43,306 nt of DNA from Gammaproteobacteria bacterium. GTDB taxonomy: Bacteria; Pseudomonadota; Gammaproteobacteria; Arenicellales; JAANXG01. Where the stretch lies: positions 1 to 43,306 of the forward strand of contig JAHEKE010000146.1 of assembly GCA_024638505.1 (NCBI GenBank), in the 5' to 3' direction. Below the pieces are notes generated by a model. The model did not search any database and had not been told where the DNA came from. It saw nothing but the letters and a program-made list of their open reading frames with translations. Shown in pieces: positions 1 to 8,617 of this stretch (positions are counted from its first letter, which is position 1; every line of letters starts with the position of its first letter). A program made the translations under genes and the position numbers.

Positions 1-337
1 GAAACGGCGGCAACCAGGACTCACGACGGACGATCCAGCTTTCGTAGGTTGGCATCAGTTGGTCAGTGTCATCCAGGGATCCTACGTTCACTTCGATTTC
101 ATCTGCGCTGCGTCCGAAAATAGACGAGCCGCAGCGGGGACAGAAAAACCGCCCGGCGTAGTCGCGTGTTTCGCCATCGATCGTCACCGCATCCTGAGGG
201 AACACCGCGGAAGCGTGAAAAAGGGCCCCATGATGCTTACGGCAGTCGAGACAGTGACAAAGGCCGACCCGGTATGGGAGTCCCGACGCCACAATTCGGA
301 CGTTGCCGCACAGGCAACCGCCTGTGAATCGGTCCAT
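1..337 (-). CDS. GFA/CENP-V family zinc-binding protein (3' end cut by window edge)
   Basis: The leftward frame starts at ATG 337 after a good ribosome site (GAGGAG) and runs off the left edge after 112 residues. It opens MDRFTGGCLCGNV and continues through GLCHCLDCRKHHG and FFCPRCGSS. These are the three cysteine pairs that bind zinc in the GFA (glutathione-dependent formaldehyde-activating)/CENP-V family. The C-terminal part seen, NVGSLDD, also fits the family. Most members are about 120-150 residues, so only the last few dozen are missing. Many relatives have no proven activity and the 'formaldehyde' name should not be read as a function. It is divergent from the dioxygenase further right. 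Confidence 0.9.
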   Translation of the reverse strand, partial: MDRFTGGCLCGNVRIVASGLPYRVGLCHCLDCRKHHGALFHASAVFPQDAVTIDGETRDYAGRFFCPRCGSSIFGRSADEIEVNVGSLDDTDQLMPTYESWIVRRESWLPPF

Positions 338-680
338 ACTGCGTCTCCTCTAAAATCAAGTGGTCGGAATGTTTACCACGAGCAGCACTGTCATTCAACT
401 TGCGACCAAACCCGACTTTCAACTCGCGCAAATGTGGACTGAAATGACCGGCTTTTGACTGGCGTCGTTCAGGGGAACAGAAGTATACCTTTCAGCCAAC
501 GCGGAACACAGTGAGCCCCGTGCTACAGGTCCCAAAGAACCGTCCGAACAGCGCTTGAAATCCAAGGCATAATAATAAGGTACCTGAAGTCGAGCGGCTC
601 GCGCCAGCGTTGCAGACTCGGGTGCAGATCTGCTGTTGAATCTATGGAATCGCTTCGGCCAGGTTTCGAGCGCCGACTAG
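338..680. other. Intergenic stretch without a recognisable gene
   Basis: This is the upstream region of the leftward GFA-type gene. I found no convincing coding frame; the frames that are open here have no family resemblance and no ribosome site. A weak leftward promoter could lie in the first 100 bases (TTGAAT, 17 bases, TAAACA), but the match is poor. The right part merges into the open reading frame that ends against the dioxygenase start. Confidence 0.4.
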
Positions 681-854
681 ATTGATTACCCGCTTCGTGT
701 TTTAGGCCGGTCTCCAATCCATTGCCTGCCAGGACTGATCGATGACGCCAAGACCCTCTGGGGCTACCCTTGGGACGATTCGATTGACATCACTACCGGC
801 GAGCGTGTACTACAACGCAACAACACAGGTATTAGATTGAGGATTCTCGGGTGA
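681..854 (+). pseudogene. C-terminal remnant of an unidentified gene, overlapping the dioxygenase start
   Basis: The frame is open for 57 codons after an in-frame TAG (678-680). It ends in TGA at 852-854, overlapping the GTG start of the next gene as GTGA. The peptide includes LPGLIDDAKTLWGYPWDD and ends RNNTGIRLRILG. It looks like real protein sequence rather than noise and has no ATG, GTG or TTG start. A four-base stop/start overlap is typical of translationally coupled operon genes. I infer it is the surviving 3' end of an upstream partner whose 5' part was lost. I do not recognise the family. Confidence 0.4.
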
Positions 855-1741
855 GTCAGCTCAGATTCGAGCCCCTGCATGAAGATTTTGGCGCTCGTGT
901 ACGTGGCGTGAATTTAACGACCTACTTGTCCGACGAGGTTGTCGAGGAGATCCGGGAAGCGATCGACACCCACTCCCTGCTGTGCTTCCCCGAGCAGCCG
1001 ATGAACGATGATGCGCATTTGGCCTTCACCCGTAGGCTGGGGGAACCCGAGCCCGAGCATGTCACGTTCGGCAAGACTGGTGAGATCGTTTACCTGGGTT
1101 CGGTGGGTAACGTCGTCGATAAGGACACCAAGAGAGACAATGCCGACCCGCGCACGCACTACCAAAAAGCCAACGAGATGTGGCATTCGGATTCGTCGTT
1201 CCGGTTGATCCCTTCTTTTGTCTCCATCACCCATGCGTACGAAGTGCCGGGCGAAGGCGGTGCTACGGAGTTTGTCAGTATGCGAGCGGCTTATGCACGC
1301 TTATCCGATGAGCTTCAGGTCGCGATCGACCCGCTGCATGTCATTCACGATTATGTTTTCTCACGTACCAAGGTGGCGCCGGTCGATCCCAACCATGCCG
1401 CCTCGCTCCCACCCATCGAGAACCGTCTGGTGCGAACGAATCCAAGAAACGGACGAAAGAATTACTACGTCGGATCACACGCGAGGTCGATCGTCGGTTG
1501 GTCGGGCATCGACAGCCGCAAGCTCATCGACGATCTCAATGAGCGTGCTACGCGATCCCAAGACGTATACGCCCATCAGTGGAAAGTGGGCGATACCGTG
1601 ATCTGGGACAATCGCTGTCTGCTGCACCGGGGTGGCGGCTACGACGCGGATCGCTGGCGTCGCTTGATGCGCCAAACGCGAGTCGTGGGTGCGGGCCCCA
1701 CGCTCGCGGAGCCCCCACCCAACAGCAAACAGCAGCTCTAG
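851..1741 (+). CDS. TfdA/TauD family Fe(II)/2-oxoglutarate dioxygenase
   Basis: The 296-residue protein has the length of TfdA (2,4-D dioxygenase) and TauD. These enzymes use iron, oxygen and 2-oxoglutarate to hydroxylate a substrate, often releasing it from a sulfonate, ether or similar bond. The iron ligands are visible: His112 and Asp114 in WHSDSSF, and His259 in LLHRGGGYD. The 2-oxoglutarate arginine is near residues 270-274 (RRLMRQTR). NRLVRTNPRNGRK and VGDTVIWDNR closely follow TfdA, closer than TauD. The start is GTG, 8 bases after TTGAGGA, overlapping the stop of the preceding remnant. The substrate cannot be read from the sequence. Confidence 0.88.
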   Translation: MSQLRFEPLHEDFGARVRGVNLTTYLSDEVVEEIREAIDTHSLLCFPEQPMNDDAHLAFTRRLGEPEPEHVTFGKTGEIVYLGSVGNVVDKDTKRDNADPRTHYQKANEMWHSDSSFRLIPSFVSITHAYEVPGEGGATEFVSMRAAYARLSDELQVAIDPLHVIHDYVFSRTKVAPVDPNHAASLPPIENRLVRTNPRNGRKNYYVGSHARSIVGWSGIDSRKLIDDLNERATRSQDVYAHQWKVGDTVIWDNRCLLHRGGGYDADRWRRLMRQTRVVGAGPTLAEPPPNSKQQL

Positions 1742-1831
1742 TTTTTTTGCAATGCAGCAACAATTTCCGTAGCCAACCCGAAGCAGTCGGCCGGGCTATT
1801 TAGCTCTCATCCCAAAAGGAGGTAAGTAGAT

Positions 1832-2275
1832 TTGGAAGTAAGTGCCTGGTTCATCGTCGCCTTTATTCTCATGTGGATCGTCGGTCCGGTTACGCAAGTA
1901 CTGCAGCTTGTCGCTCCGAAGCTCCATATGAAACTTGGATTGATGGAAGCTAACGCATTCAAACCAGAGTTCAAGTGGTGGCTGTTAGAAGAAAGAGCGG
2001 TAGCTATTGCTGATATGACCTTTTTGCTCTCCGGAATAGTTTTTATTTCCTTGGCGCTGCTTGGGAATGAGACCGCCCTGATTTTTGGTTTGTATAGCAG
2101 TGCTTGCTATGTTTACTTCGCTTCGACTTATATTCCAAGAATTATCTTGCTCACCAAACACAACTTAAGCCCTGTGTCTAAGAAACAGCTCGGCGGATAC
2201 TTGTTCTACGCGTGTCTGTTCCTTGTGTTCGGGTTGTATGGATTGTTCTATCTGTGGGGGTTAATGCAAGAATAG
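1832..2275 (+). CDS. Four-helix integral membrane protein, unknown function
   Basis: The 147-residue protein starts at TTG, 8 bases after a strong AAAAGGAGGT site, which decides the start. Hydrophobic segments lie near residues 5-27, 60-77, 82-105 and 122-143. Short charged loops include PKLHMKLG and a TYIPRI stretch after helix three. I see no catalytic motif or signal for a known transporter family. The next gene has the same size, the same spacing of helices and a near-identical ribosome site. The two may be paralogues that act as a pair in the membrane; that is inference. Confidence 0.75.
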   Translation: MEVSAWFIVAFILMWIVGPVTQVLQLVAPKLHMKLGLMEANAFKPEFKWWLLEERAVAIADMTFLLSGIVFISLALLGNETALIFGLYSSACYVYFASTYIPRIILLTKHNLSPVSKKQLGGYLFYACLFLVFGLYGLFYLWGLMQE

Positions 2276-2353
2276 CTGAAGCACATGAGAGAGGCTCATT
2301 CGTGCGGGATTCATAGTTGCGACACGCAGCTCTAAGTTAAAAGGAGGATCGCT

Positions 2354-2803
2354 ATGCAACCAACACTTGTTACGTGGGCGCTTGTAATATTTGGTGCGGT
2401 TACTCTGGCACCGATTTTTTGGGTGCAATTAGCGATGCTAATTAAGCCACACAGTCAAAAGACCAGGGACATGATCGTCGCCAAAGGTGAAGATTGGCGT
2501 AATGAAACTCACTTCAATTTGGCCTTGGGTGGCGCTTGGGCTGATTGGCTGCTTCAGCTCCCACTAGCGGTAAGCGGAAGTATTGGTGTGCTTCTCGGTC
2601 ACGCTTGGGGATACGTGCTCTGGGGAGCGGCGGGATCAATCGCCCTATACATCAACATTATCCTTTGGTTCACGGAGAAGAAGTATGTCTATCCTTCACG
2701 AGGACCGGTTGTCTATTTCACCTACTATTGGGGATTCTTCGTGTCTTGGGGGGCACTCGCTTTGGCTTATTCGGTTATGCGCATTTCTGGGATCGAGTTC
2801 TAA
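2354..2803 (+). CDS. Four-helix integral membrane protein, likely relative of its upstream neighbour
   Basis: The 149-residue protein starts at ATG after AAAAGGAGG. Predicted helices are near residues 6-28, 60-80, 84-104 and 118-143. A polar loop after helix one (KPHSQKTRDM) matches in position the PKLHMKLG loop of the upstream protein. A positively charged loop after helix three (EKKYVYPSRG) matches its TYIPRI region. The stop of the upstream gene lies 78 bases away, so the two are probably co-transcribed. No known family is recognised and no enzymatic residues stand out. Confidence 0.75.
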   Translation: MQPTLVTWALVIFGAVTLAPIFWVQLAMLIKPHSQKTRDMIVAKGEDWRNETHFNLALGGAWADWLLQLPLAVSGSIGVLLGHAWGYVLWGAAGSIALYINIILWFTEKKYVYPSRGPVVYFTYYWGFFVSWGALALAYSVMRISGIEF

Positions 2804-3139
2804 CCTCGTAGAGAGATGATGGATGATCAGACTGGAATCTGTCATGCGCTCTAACGAGGCATTTCGGCGATGTTGCTTCGAGTGCCTGTTTTTAACCGTT
2901 CAGAGCCGGTCGAATCAAGAAAAGTAGATTTGAAAACAGAGATTATCGGTGGGCCTGCTCTGGCGCCAGGAGCGGAACCTGACCTGCAGAAACCTCCATT
3001 TCCAATCTAATCCGGGCAGATTTCCGGGATTTAAGGCCATCTGGTACCCTCATATCGGTAGAATCTGCAATGGCTTGTTGGCGGCACAGGCGAGAGAGAC
3101 AACGGACTCTAAGAGTTAGACCGCAACCAGAGGAGCCAT
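2804..3139. other. Intergenic region upstream of the large regulator, with a small dyad
   Basis: There is no credible gene here. Just before the ribosome site of the regulator lies the inverted repeat TCTAA-GAG-TTAGA (3108-3120), which could be a short hairpin or an operator. Around 2893-2915 there is a 21-base segment (core AGAGCCGG) that recurs with three mismatches near 8666-8686, also between genes. No terminator with a T run is visible after the membrane protein gene. Confidence 0.35.
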
Positions 3140-6100
3140 ATGCCGAGTGACACGCGCGGGGTCGGTGGTGAACAGCCGGCACGGTTAGACGTCCGATTTC
3201 TTGGCGTAGTCGAGATCATCTTGGACGGGCGGCGTCTTTGCGCCTTCAATTCTCTTCGCTTGCAACGTTTTCTGGCGCTGATTGCTTTACGGAGAGGCCC
3301 GCAGCACCGCTCACGACTCGCGTTCGAGCTCTGGCCCGACTCCGACGAACGTCAGGCGCGTACCAACCTCAGAAAGCTGCTCCACGACTTCCGTAACGCC
3401 CTTCCCAGCATCGGTGAGTTCGTCGAAATCGATAACGAAACTGTGCGGTGGATTCCGACTGGGCCAAGCGTGGTTGACGTGCTGAGTTTCCACGATGCTA
3501 TAGCGGCCGGTGATCTCGCGCTCGCCGCGCGCCTCTATTCGGGTGACCTCCTTCCAGCTTGTTATGACGACTGGGTCCTGGACGAGCGGCAGAAACTTCG
3601 AGCCGAGGTGTTTCGGGCTCTCATGCGGTTGACGCAAGAGGCTGCGGAGCGTGACGACCACAGAGCCACCATCAAGCATGCCCAACGCATCATCGACCTG
3701 GAGCCAACCGACGAAGCGGTTGTGCGACTGCAGATGGAAGCATATCTCGCGCTTGGCGATAGAGCCGCGGCGCTGCGCTCCTATCACCGGTACGCGGAGG
3801 TGCTTGAGCGCGACCTCGCGGTGGCGCCGGGCGAAGCGATCGGGGCCATGTACCGACAGCTCCGGACTAGCACACTCGACCGCGACGAAGTGCGGGACAA
3901 GGACCTTGCAACCGAATCGCCTTTTGTCGGCCGCGACATCGAATGGAACCAGCTCAACGAGGCATGGAACAGCGCGCGCGAGGGCGGGGCACATCTTTTT
4001 TTGGTTACCGGGGAACCGGGGATCGGCAAGTCCCGTCTCGCACTGGAACTCGGCCGCCACGTTAGAGCAGAGGGGCACGTGGTGGTGTCGGCTCGTGCGT
4101 ACGAGGCTGCGGGCAGACTGCCGTGGGGTCCCATCGTCGATCTACTCCGATCAGATGCTCTCCGAAGCCAAATCGATACGCTCGACACGGTCTGGAAGGC
4201 TGAGCTCGCTCGTCTCCTGCCCGAGCTCCTCGACGCGCCTCTCCCAGCCGGACTGAGCCAGTCCGGCGACGTGGCTCAGCGCCATCGGTTGTTCGATGCT
4301 GTGAGCCGAGCCATCGTCGTCGGCGACCGCCCGCGCTTGCTCATCATCGACGATCTGCAGTGGTGTGACACCGAGACCATTGAGTTGATCGGTTTCGTTG
4401 TCCGTTCGTGGCACAAGGCACCGGTCCTAATCGTCGGGACTGTCCGCTCAGAGGAGATCCCGGAGCATCATCCCCTGGGCGGACTCATCGACGCCTTGGG
4501 CCACGACCAGGCAGTGACCACTTTGCCGCTCGACCGACTCGACCAGGCAACCACTACGACGCTTGCCGCCCGGCTACGCGCTGAAGACACAATTGATCCT
4601 AAACTGGCGGCACAACTCTGGACCGAGACCGAAGGCAATCCGCTCTTTGTCATCGAAGCTCTTCGAGCCGGGATCTCCTCTGACGGAAGTCAGGCAGTGC
4701 TCACACCGACGATGCGAGCGTTACTGCGCGCCCGACTGAGCCAACTAAGTGACGGCGCGCGGCGACTGGCCGAGGTGGCGGCCGTCATCGGTCGGTCCTT
4801 TTCGGTCGGCCTGTTGGTAAAGGCCACTGGGATCGATGAGCACGAACTCGTTGATCATGTGGACGAACTCTGGCGTCGACGGATCATCCGCGATCAGGGG
4901 CTCACGTACGATTTCAGTCACGACAAACTTCGGGCGGTTGCCCTGGAGATGGCAAGTCCAGCTCGTCGACGTCAACTCCACCGGGCAGTCGCCGAGGCGA
5001 TCGCGGTCGAGCTCCAGCACGACATCGACGCGGCCAGCCCGCAGCTGGCCGCACACTACAACCAGGCCGGCATGGTCGAACCGGCCATCGATGCCTACCG
5101 CATGGCCGGGGCCCGGGCGGTGGCGGTGTCGTCCCTCGATGAAGCGGTCACCATGTTCCGGCATGGGCTCTCACTGCTCGCTGACGTGCCCACGTCACCC
5201 GACCGCGATGCGCTCGAACTCGATATCCGGATCGCCCTCGGATCACCGCTTGTGGCCCTCGAGGGCTACGGCTCTAAGGAGGCGCACCAACTCTACGAGC
5301 GAGCCCTTGCGCTGTGCCGCAAGCTTCACCGACCCGTGGACCCACCGATTCTCCGCGGTCTCGGCCTCGCCCGGCTGCAGGGCTGTCGCTTCGACAATTG
5401 CACCGAACTCGGTCAGGCCCTCCTCGACGATGAGAGTCATGATCCGATCACCACCACAGAGGGCCGATATCTACTCGGCGTGAGTGCATTCTGGCGGGGA
5501 GATCTGGCCACAGCCCGGCACTACCTCAATGGCGCTATCGAAGCCTATGACGTTTCCCATCGCGACGAACATCTGGCGTTGTACGCCCAGGACCCGAAGG
5601 CGGTTTGCCTCGTCCGACTGGCCCTCGTCGAGCTGTGGGCCGGAGATGCCGGCCGGGCCGACGAGACAGCGCGATCTGCTCTTGAGTTAGCAGTCGATCT
5701 CGATCATCTGATGACGTTGGCGTACGTTATCACTTACGCAGCTATCCTCGCGGCCGAATCCGGCGATCTCGTCCGCCTCGCCGAACTCCTCGAGGACGCC
5801 GAGCTTCTGTGGAAGCGTCTTTCGGAGCGCTACCTCATGGTCGTCCTGGAAGCCCTTCGGGGCTGGCTGGACGTCTGTCAGGGATCGGCTGGGGGCATCG
5901 AGAAAATCGCGGCGGCGGCGGCGGCTTCGCGTACCGACGGTGAGACGCTCCACCTGACGTACACGCTTCTTCTTCTCGCCCGGGCCCGCGGCATGACCGG
6001 CGAGATTCACCAGGGACGAGCCGCCACTCGTGAGGGGCTCACGTGGTCGAACCGCTGCAAACAGCGCTATCTCGAGGCCGAGCTGTGGCGCGTCGACGGT

Positions 6101-6340
6101 GAGCTGGCCTATCGCAGCGGAGAAACCGAAGTCGCCGCCGCTTCTCTCCGCAGCGCCGTCGAGACAGCCACCGCGCAAGGAGCGGGTTGGTTGGCGCTTC
6201 GGGCGCTCCACTCCTTCGCCAGTCGATTTCCCGATCAGACACTGCGAGAGCAGCTTGAGGACCTCGTCGAGACTATTCCATCTGGCCATGATCTCCCGGC
6301 GTTCCGAGCAGCAAGATACCTTCTGAGCGAGTCCGGTTGA
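3140..6340 (+). CDS. BTAD-AAA-TPR family transcriptional activator (SARP/AfsR-like architecture)
   Basis: The 1066-residue protein has an OmpR-like winged helix in about the first 100 residues (RLDVRFLGVVEI, then LELWPDSDE-type sequence). A bacterial transcriptional activator domain follows (about 105-250; GDLLPACYDDWV, LERDLAVAPGE). Next comes an ATPase module with Walker A GEPGIGKS at 291-298 and Walker B LLIIDDLQW at 400-408. The last 450 or so residues are helical, TPR-like repeats. There is no LuxR-type helix-turn-helix at the C-terminus. Such one-protein activators are common in actinobacteria and scattered in proteobacteria, usually acting on a neighbouring gene. The likely target is the flavin oxidase 74 bases downstream. 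Start ATG follows AGAGGAG. G+C is visibly high. Confidence 0.88.
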   Translation: MPSDTRGVGGEQPARLDVRFLGVVEIILDGRRLCAFNSLRLQRFLALIALRRGPQHRSRLAFELWPDSDERQARTNLRKLLHDFRNALPSIGEFVEIDNETVRWIPTGPSVVDVLSFHDAIAAGDLALAARLYSGDLLPACYDDWVLDERQKLRAEVFRALMRLTQEAAERDDHRATIKHAQRIIDLEPTDEAVVRLQMEAYLALGDRAAALRSYHRYAEVLERDLAVAPGEAIGAMYRQLRTSTLDRDEVRDKDLATESPFVGRDIEWNQLNEAWNSAREGGAHLFLVTGEPGIGKSRLALELGRHVRAEGHVVVSARAYEAAGRLPWGPIVDLLRSDALRSQIDTLDTVWKAELARLLPELLDAPLPAGLSQSGDVAQRHRLFDAVSRAIVVGDRPRLLIIDDLQWCDTETIELIGFVVRSWHKAPVLIVGTVRSEEIPEHHPLGGLIDALGHDQAVTTLPLDRLDQATTTTLAARLRAEDTIDPKLAAQLWTETEGNPLFVIEALRAGISSDGSQAVLTPTMRALLRARLSQLSDGARRLAEVAAVIGRSFSVGLLVKATGIDEHELVDHVDELWRRRIIRDQGLTYDFSHDKLRAVALEMASPARRRQLHRAVAEAIAVELQHDIDAASPQLAAHYNQAGMVEPAIDAYRMAGARAVAVSSLDEAVTMFRHGLSLLADVPTSPDRDALELDIRIALGSPLVALEGYGSKEAHQLYERALALCRKLHRPVDPPILRGLGLARLQGCRFDNCTELGQALLDDESHDPITTTEGRYLLGVSAFWRGDLATARHYLNGAIEAYDVSHRDEHLALYAQDPKAVCLVRLALVELWAGDAGRADETARSALELAVDLDHLMTLAYVITYAAILAAESGDLVRLAELLEDAELLWKRLSERYLMVVLEALRGWLDVCQGSAGGIEKIAAAAAASRTDGETLHLTYTLLLLARARGMTGEIHQGRAATREGLTWSNRCKQRYLEAELWRVDGELAYRSGETEVAAASLRSAVETATAQGAGWLALRALHSFASRFPDQTLREQLEDLVETIPSGHDLPAFRAARYLLSESG

Positions 6341-6414
6341 GAGGGAACGCTTCGGGAACGCCGTAGAGTGCATCCTCGGCGCATCTTTGGTGAAACCGAG
6401 CAGAGGAGCGCCCA

Positions 6415-7797
6415 ATGAGTGACACAATCAAGACATTGACCGAGACGGTACGCGGCCGCGTCATCACCCCCTCGGATTCTAACTACGATGACGCTCGCGC
6501 TGTCTACAATGCCATGCACGACCGCAAACCCGGCGCGGTAATCCAGTGCATAGATTCGGCTGATGTGATGGCCGCAGTCGCTGCCGGCCGCGACGGCGGC
6601 CTCGACCTGGCAATTCGCGGTGGGGGCCATAGCGTTCCCGGATTCGGTACGGTGGACGACGGCCTAGTCATCGACCTGTCGAGGATGAACAACGTGTGGG
6701 TCGATCCGGCCAAGAAGGTCGCCCGGGTAGGGGGCGGCGCGACCTGGGGTGATGTCGATCATGCGACCTACCCGTTCGGTTTGGCAGCACCCGGCGGGAT
6801 TATCTCGACAACTGGGGTTGGTGGTCTGACGCTGGGTGGCGGCCTCGGCTACCTGACCCGCGGCGTCGGGTTCTCCATCGACAACCTGCTGTCGGCCGAT
6901 GTCGTTCTCGCCGATGGTCGGCAGGTCACCGCGAGTGATTACCAGAATGAAGATTTATTCTGGGCCTTGCGCGGCGGCGGCGGCAATTTCGGCGTCGTCA
7001 CCAGCTTCGAGTTTCAGCTCCACGAGGTCGGTGACATCGTGGGCGGCCCGATGTTTTATGAATTCGACGATGCTGCGGCGGTTTTGGAGGGCTACCGCGA
7101 ATACATTTCGAATGCGCCCGAACAGCTCGGATGCTTTTTCGGCTGGCAGATAGCGCCTGCCCTGCCGTTTATCCCTGAGGACCGGGTCGGGGATCTGTTC
7201 TGTGTACTGGTTACTTGCTGGAACGGTCCACACGAGGAGGCGGAGCCAGTACTCAAACCGCTACGCGACGCTGCCGAAGTGAAAGCGGAGCAGGTCAACG
7301 TCATGCCCTTCCCGGCGCTCAACAGCGCCTTCGACGGTTCCGTTCCGAAGGGCATGCAGCATTACTGGAAAGCAGACTTCATCACCGAGCTCACCGATGA
7401 GGCAATCGCTGTGCACGTCAAGCATGGCAAGAAGACACCGCATATAAGCTCGAGCATGCATCTCCATCCGATCAACGGTGCCGCTCAACGGGTCGGCGCC
7501 GACGAGACCGCCTTCGGACACCGAGACAAGAATTTTGCTCCGGTCGTTGCAGGAATATGGGAGGACCCCGCCGACAACGAGGCCAACATTAAGTGGGTGA
7601 AGGACTACTACGCAGCTATTCATCCCCACTCGGGCAGCGATGGGGGCTACATCAACTTCATGTCCCGCGACGACGACGACCGTGCGCCCGCAAACTATGG
7701 CGCCAACTACGAGCGGCTCGCAGGAGTGAAAGCGACGTATGATCCGCACAACCTCTTCCACATCAACCAGAACATCGCTCCGGCGAAGGGGGGCTGA
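6415..7797 (+). CDS. FAD-linked oxidoreductase, berberine-bridge-enzyme family
   Basis: The 460-residue protein has an N-terminal PCMH-type FAD domain with RGGGHS (His72, the usual 8-alpha covalent FAD ligand), GGGLGYLTRG near 141-150 and RGGGGNFGVV near 186-195. The C-terminal BBE motif is present: NYGANYERL and DPHNLFHINQNI. Members oxidise sugars, alkaloids, polyketides or alcohols and pass electrons to oxygen or an acceptor. The second covalent attachment site, a Cys just before VGVGG in plant enzymes, is not present here (IISTTGVGG), so FAD is probably bound through the His only. Ribosome site GAGGAG. It follows the large activator and is probably controlled by it. Confidence 0.9.
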   Translation: MSDTIKTLTETVRGRVITPSDSNYDDARAVYNAMHDRKPGAVIQCIDSADVMAAVAAGRDGGLDLAIRGGGHSVPGFGTVDDGLVIDLSRMNNVWVDPAKKVARVGGGATWGDVDHATYPFGLAAPGGIISTTGVGGLTLGGGLGYLTRGVGFSIDNLLSADVVLADGRQVTASDYQNEDLFWALRGGGGNFGVVTSFEFQLHEVGDIVGGPMFYEFDDAAAVLEGYREYISNAPEQLGCFFGWQIAPALPFIPEDRVGDLFCVLVTCWNGPHEEAEPVLKPLRDAAEVKAEQVNVMPFPALNSAFDGSVPKGMQHYWKADFITELTDEAIAVHVKHGKKTPHISSSMHLHPINGAAQRVGADETAFGHRDKNFAPVVAGIWEDPADNEANIKWVKDYYAAIHPHSGSDGGYINFMSRDDDDRAPANYGANYERLAGVKATYDPHNLFHINQNIAPAKGG

Positions 7798-7802
7798 GCA
7801 TC

Positions 7803-7952
7803 ATGGCTTTCATCCAGTCAATAGAACTCTCCCGTCTCACGCGGGTTGACGACGCCTTAAGCGACCAGTACGCCTTCCAAACTCTCTGGACAGTGGCGCC
7901 CCGGCGTAGCCTTTCACAGGCATGCAGGATACAAGGAGGTCCGGTGAGATGA
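7803..7952 (+). CDS. Possible 49-residue small protein coupled to the DUF1326 gene
   Basis: An ATG five bases after the oxidase stop opens a 49-codon frame (MAFIQSIELSRLTRVDD...). It ends in TGA overlapping the next gene's ATG as ATGA. The overlap and the tight fit between two genes argue for coupling. A GGGGGG run about 13 bases upstream could serve as a poor ribosome site. There is no recognisable domain, and the frame may simply be open by chance in G+C-rich DNA. Confidence 0.3.
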   Translation: MAFIQSIELSRLTRVDDALSDQYAFQTLWTVAPRRSLSQACRIQGGPVR

Positions 7953-8617
7953 CTGATCAATGGCTATTCAAGAGCGAAACTTATGATAACTGCAATTGCG
8001 CTGTGAATTGTGGTTGCCAGTTCAACTTGCCGAGCACGCATGGATATTGTCAGTCAGCCTTCGTCGGTAACATCGTTACAGGTCATTTCAACGATACGCC
8101 GCTCGCGGGGCTGAATTGGGCGGGGCTTTACAAGTGGCCTGGGGAGATCGCGGAGGGAAACGGCAAACGTCAGATTGTCATCGACGAACGGGCTGATGAC
8201 GCTCAACGGACCGCGTTGGAAACAATCATTTCAGGCGGGGCATGCGAACCATTGAGCAATCTCTTTTCCGTGTTCGCGTCTACATGCTCGGAATTCTGTG
8301 AGACATTGTTCCTGCCGATAGACCTCGAAGCGAATTTGGAACTCAGAACTGCAAGGGTGGATATACCGGGCATCATGAGGAGCAGCGGCAAACCGATGAC
8401 CAACGAGTTTAACGGCGAGCCGTTTCACATTGCGCTGGCACGTCCGAGTGGCAGTTTCGAGTTTACTTACGCAGAACTCGGGCTGGGTACAACCGCGGTG
8501 ACGGGTGATATGGAGATGGCGTTCAAAGATTCATGGGCACATTTTTGTGTTCACCATTTCAATCAGGATGGGTTGGTCCGCAAAAGATCAAGGCTCACAG
8601 CATGGCTTGACAACTGA
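7949..8617 (+). CDS. DUF1326 domain-containing protein
   Basis: The 222-residue product starts at ATG 7949 because AAGGAGGT lies exactly 8 bases before it. A longer reading from ATG 7922 would run through that site. The opening MTDQWLFKSETYDNCNC, then NCGCQF and GYCQSAF, gives the cysteine-rich start typical of DUF1326. Two more cysteines follow in STCSEFCE. The family has no proven reaction, and the Cys pattern suggests metal binding or redox. It follows the flavin oxidase in the same direction and may share its transcript. Confidence 0.85.
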   Translation: MTDQWLFKSETYDNCNCAVNCGCQFNLPSTHGYCQSAFVGNIVTGHFNDTPLAGLNWAGLYKWPGEIAEGNGKRQIVIDERADDAQRTALETIISGGACEPLSNLFSVFASTCSEFCETLFLPIDLEANLELRTARVDIPGIMRSSGKPMTNEFNGEPFHIALARPSGSFEFTYAELGLGTTAVTGDMEMAFKDSWAHFCVHHFNQDGLVRKRSRLTAWLDN

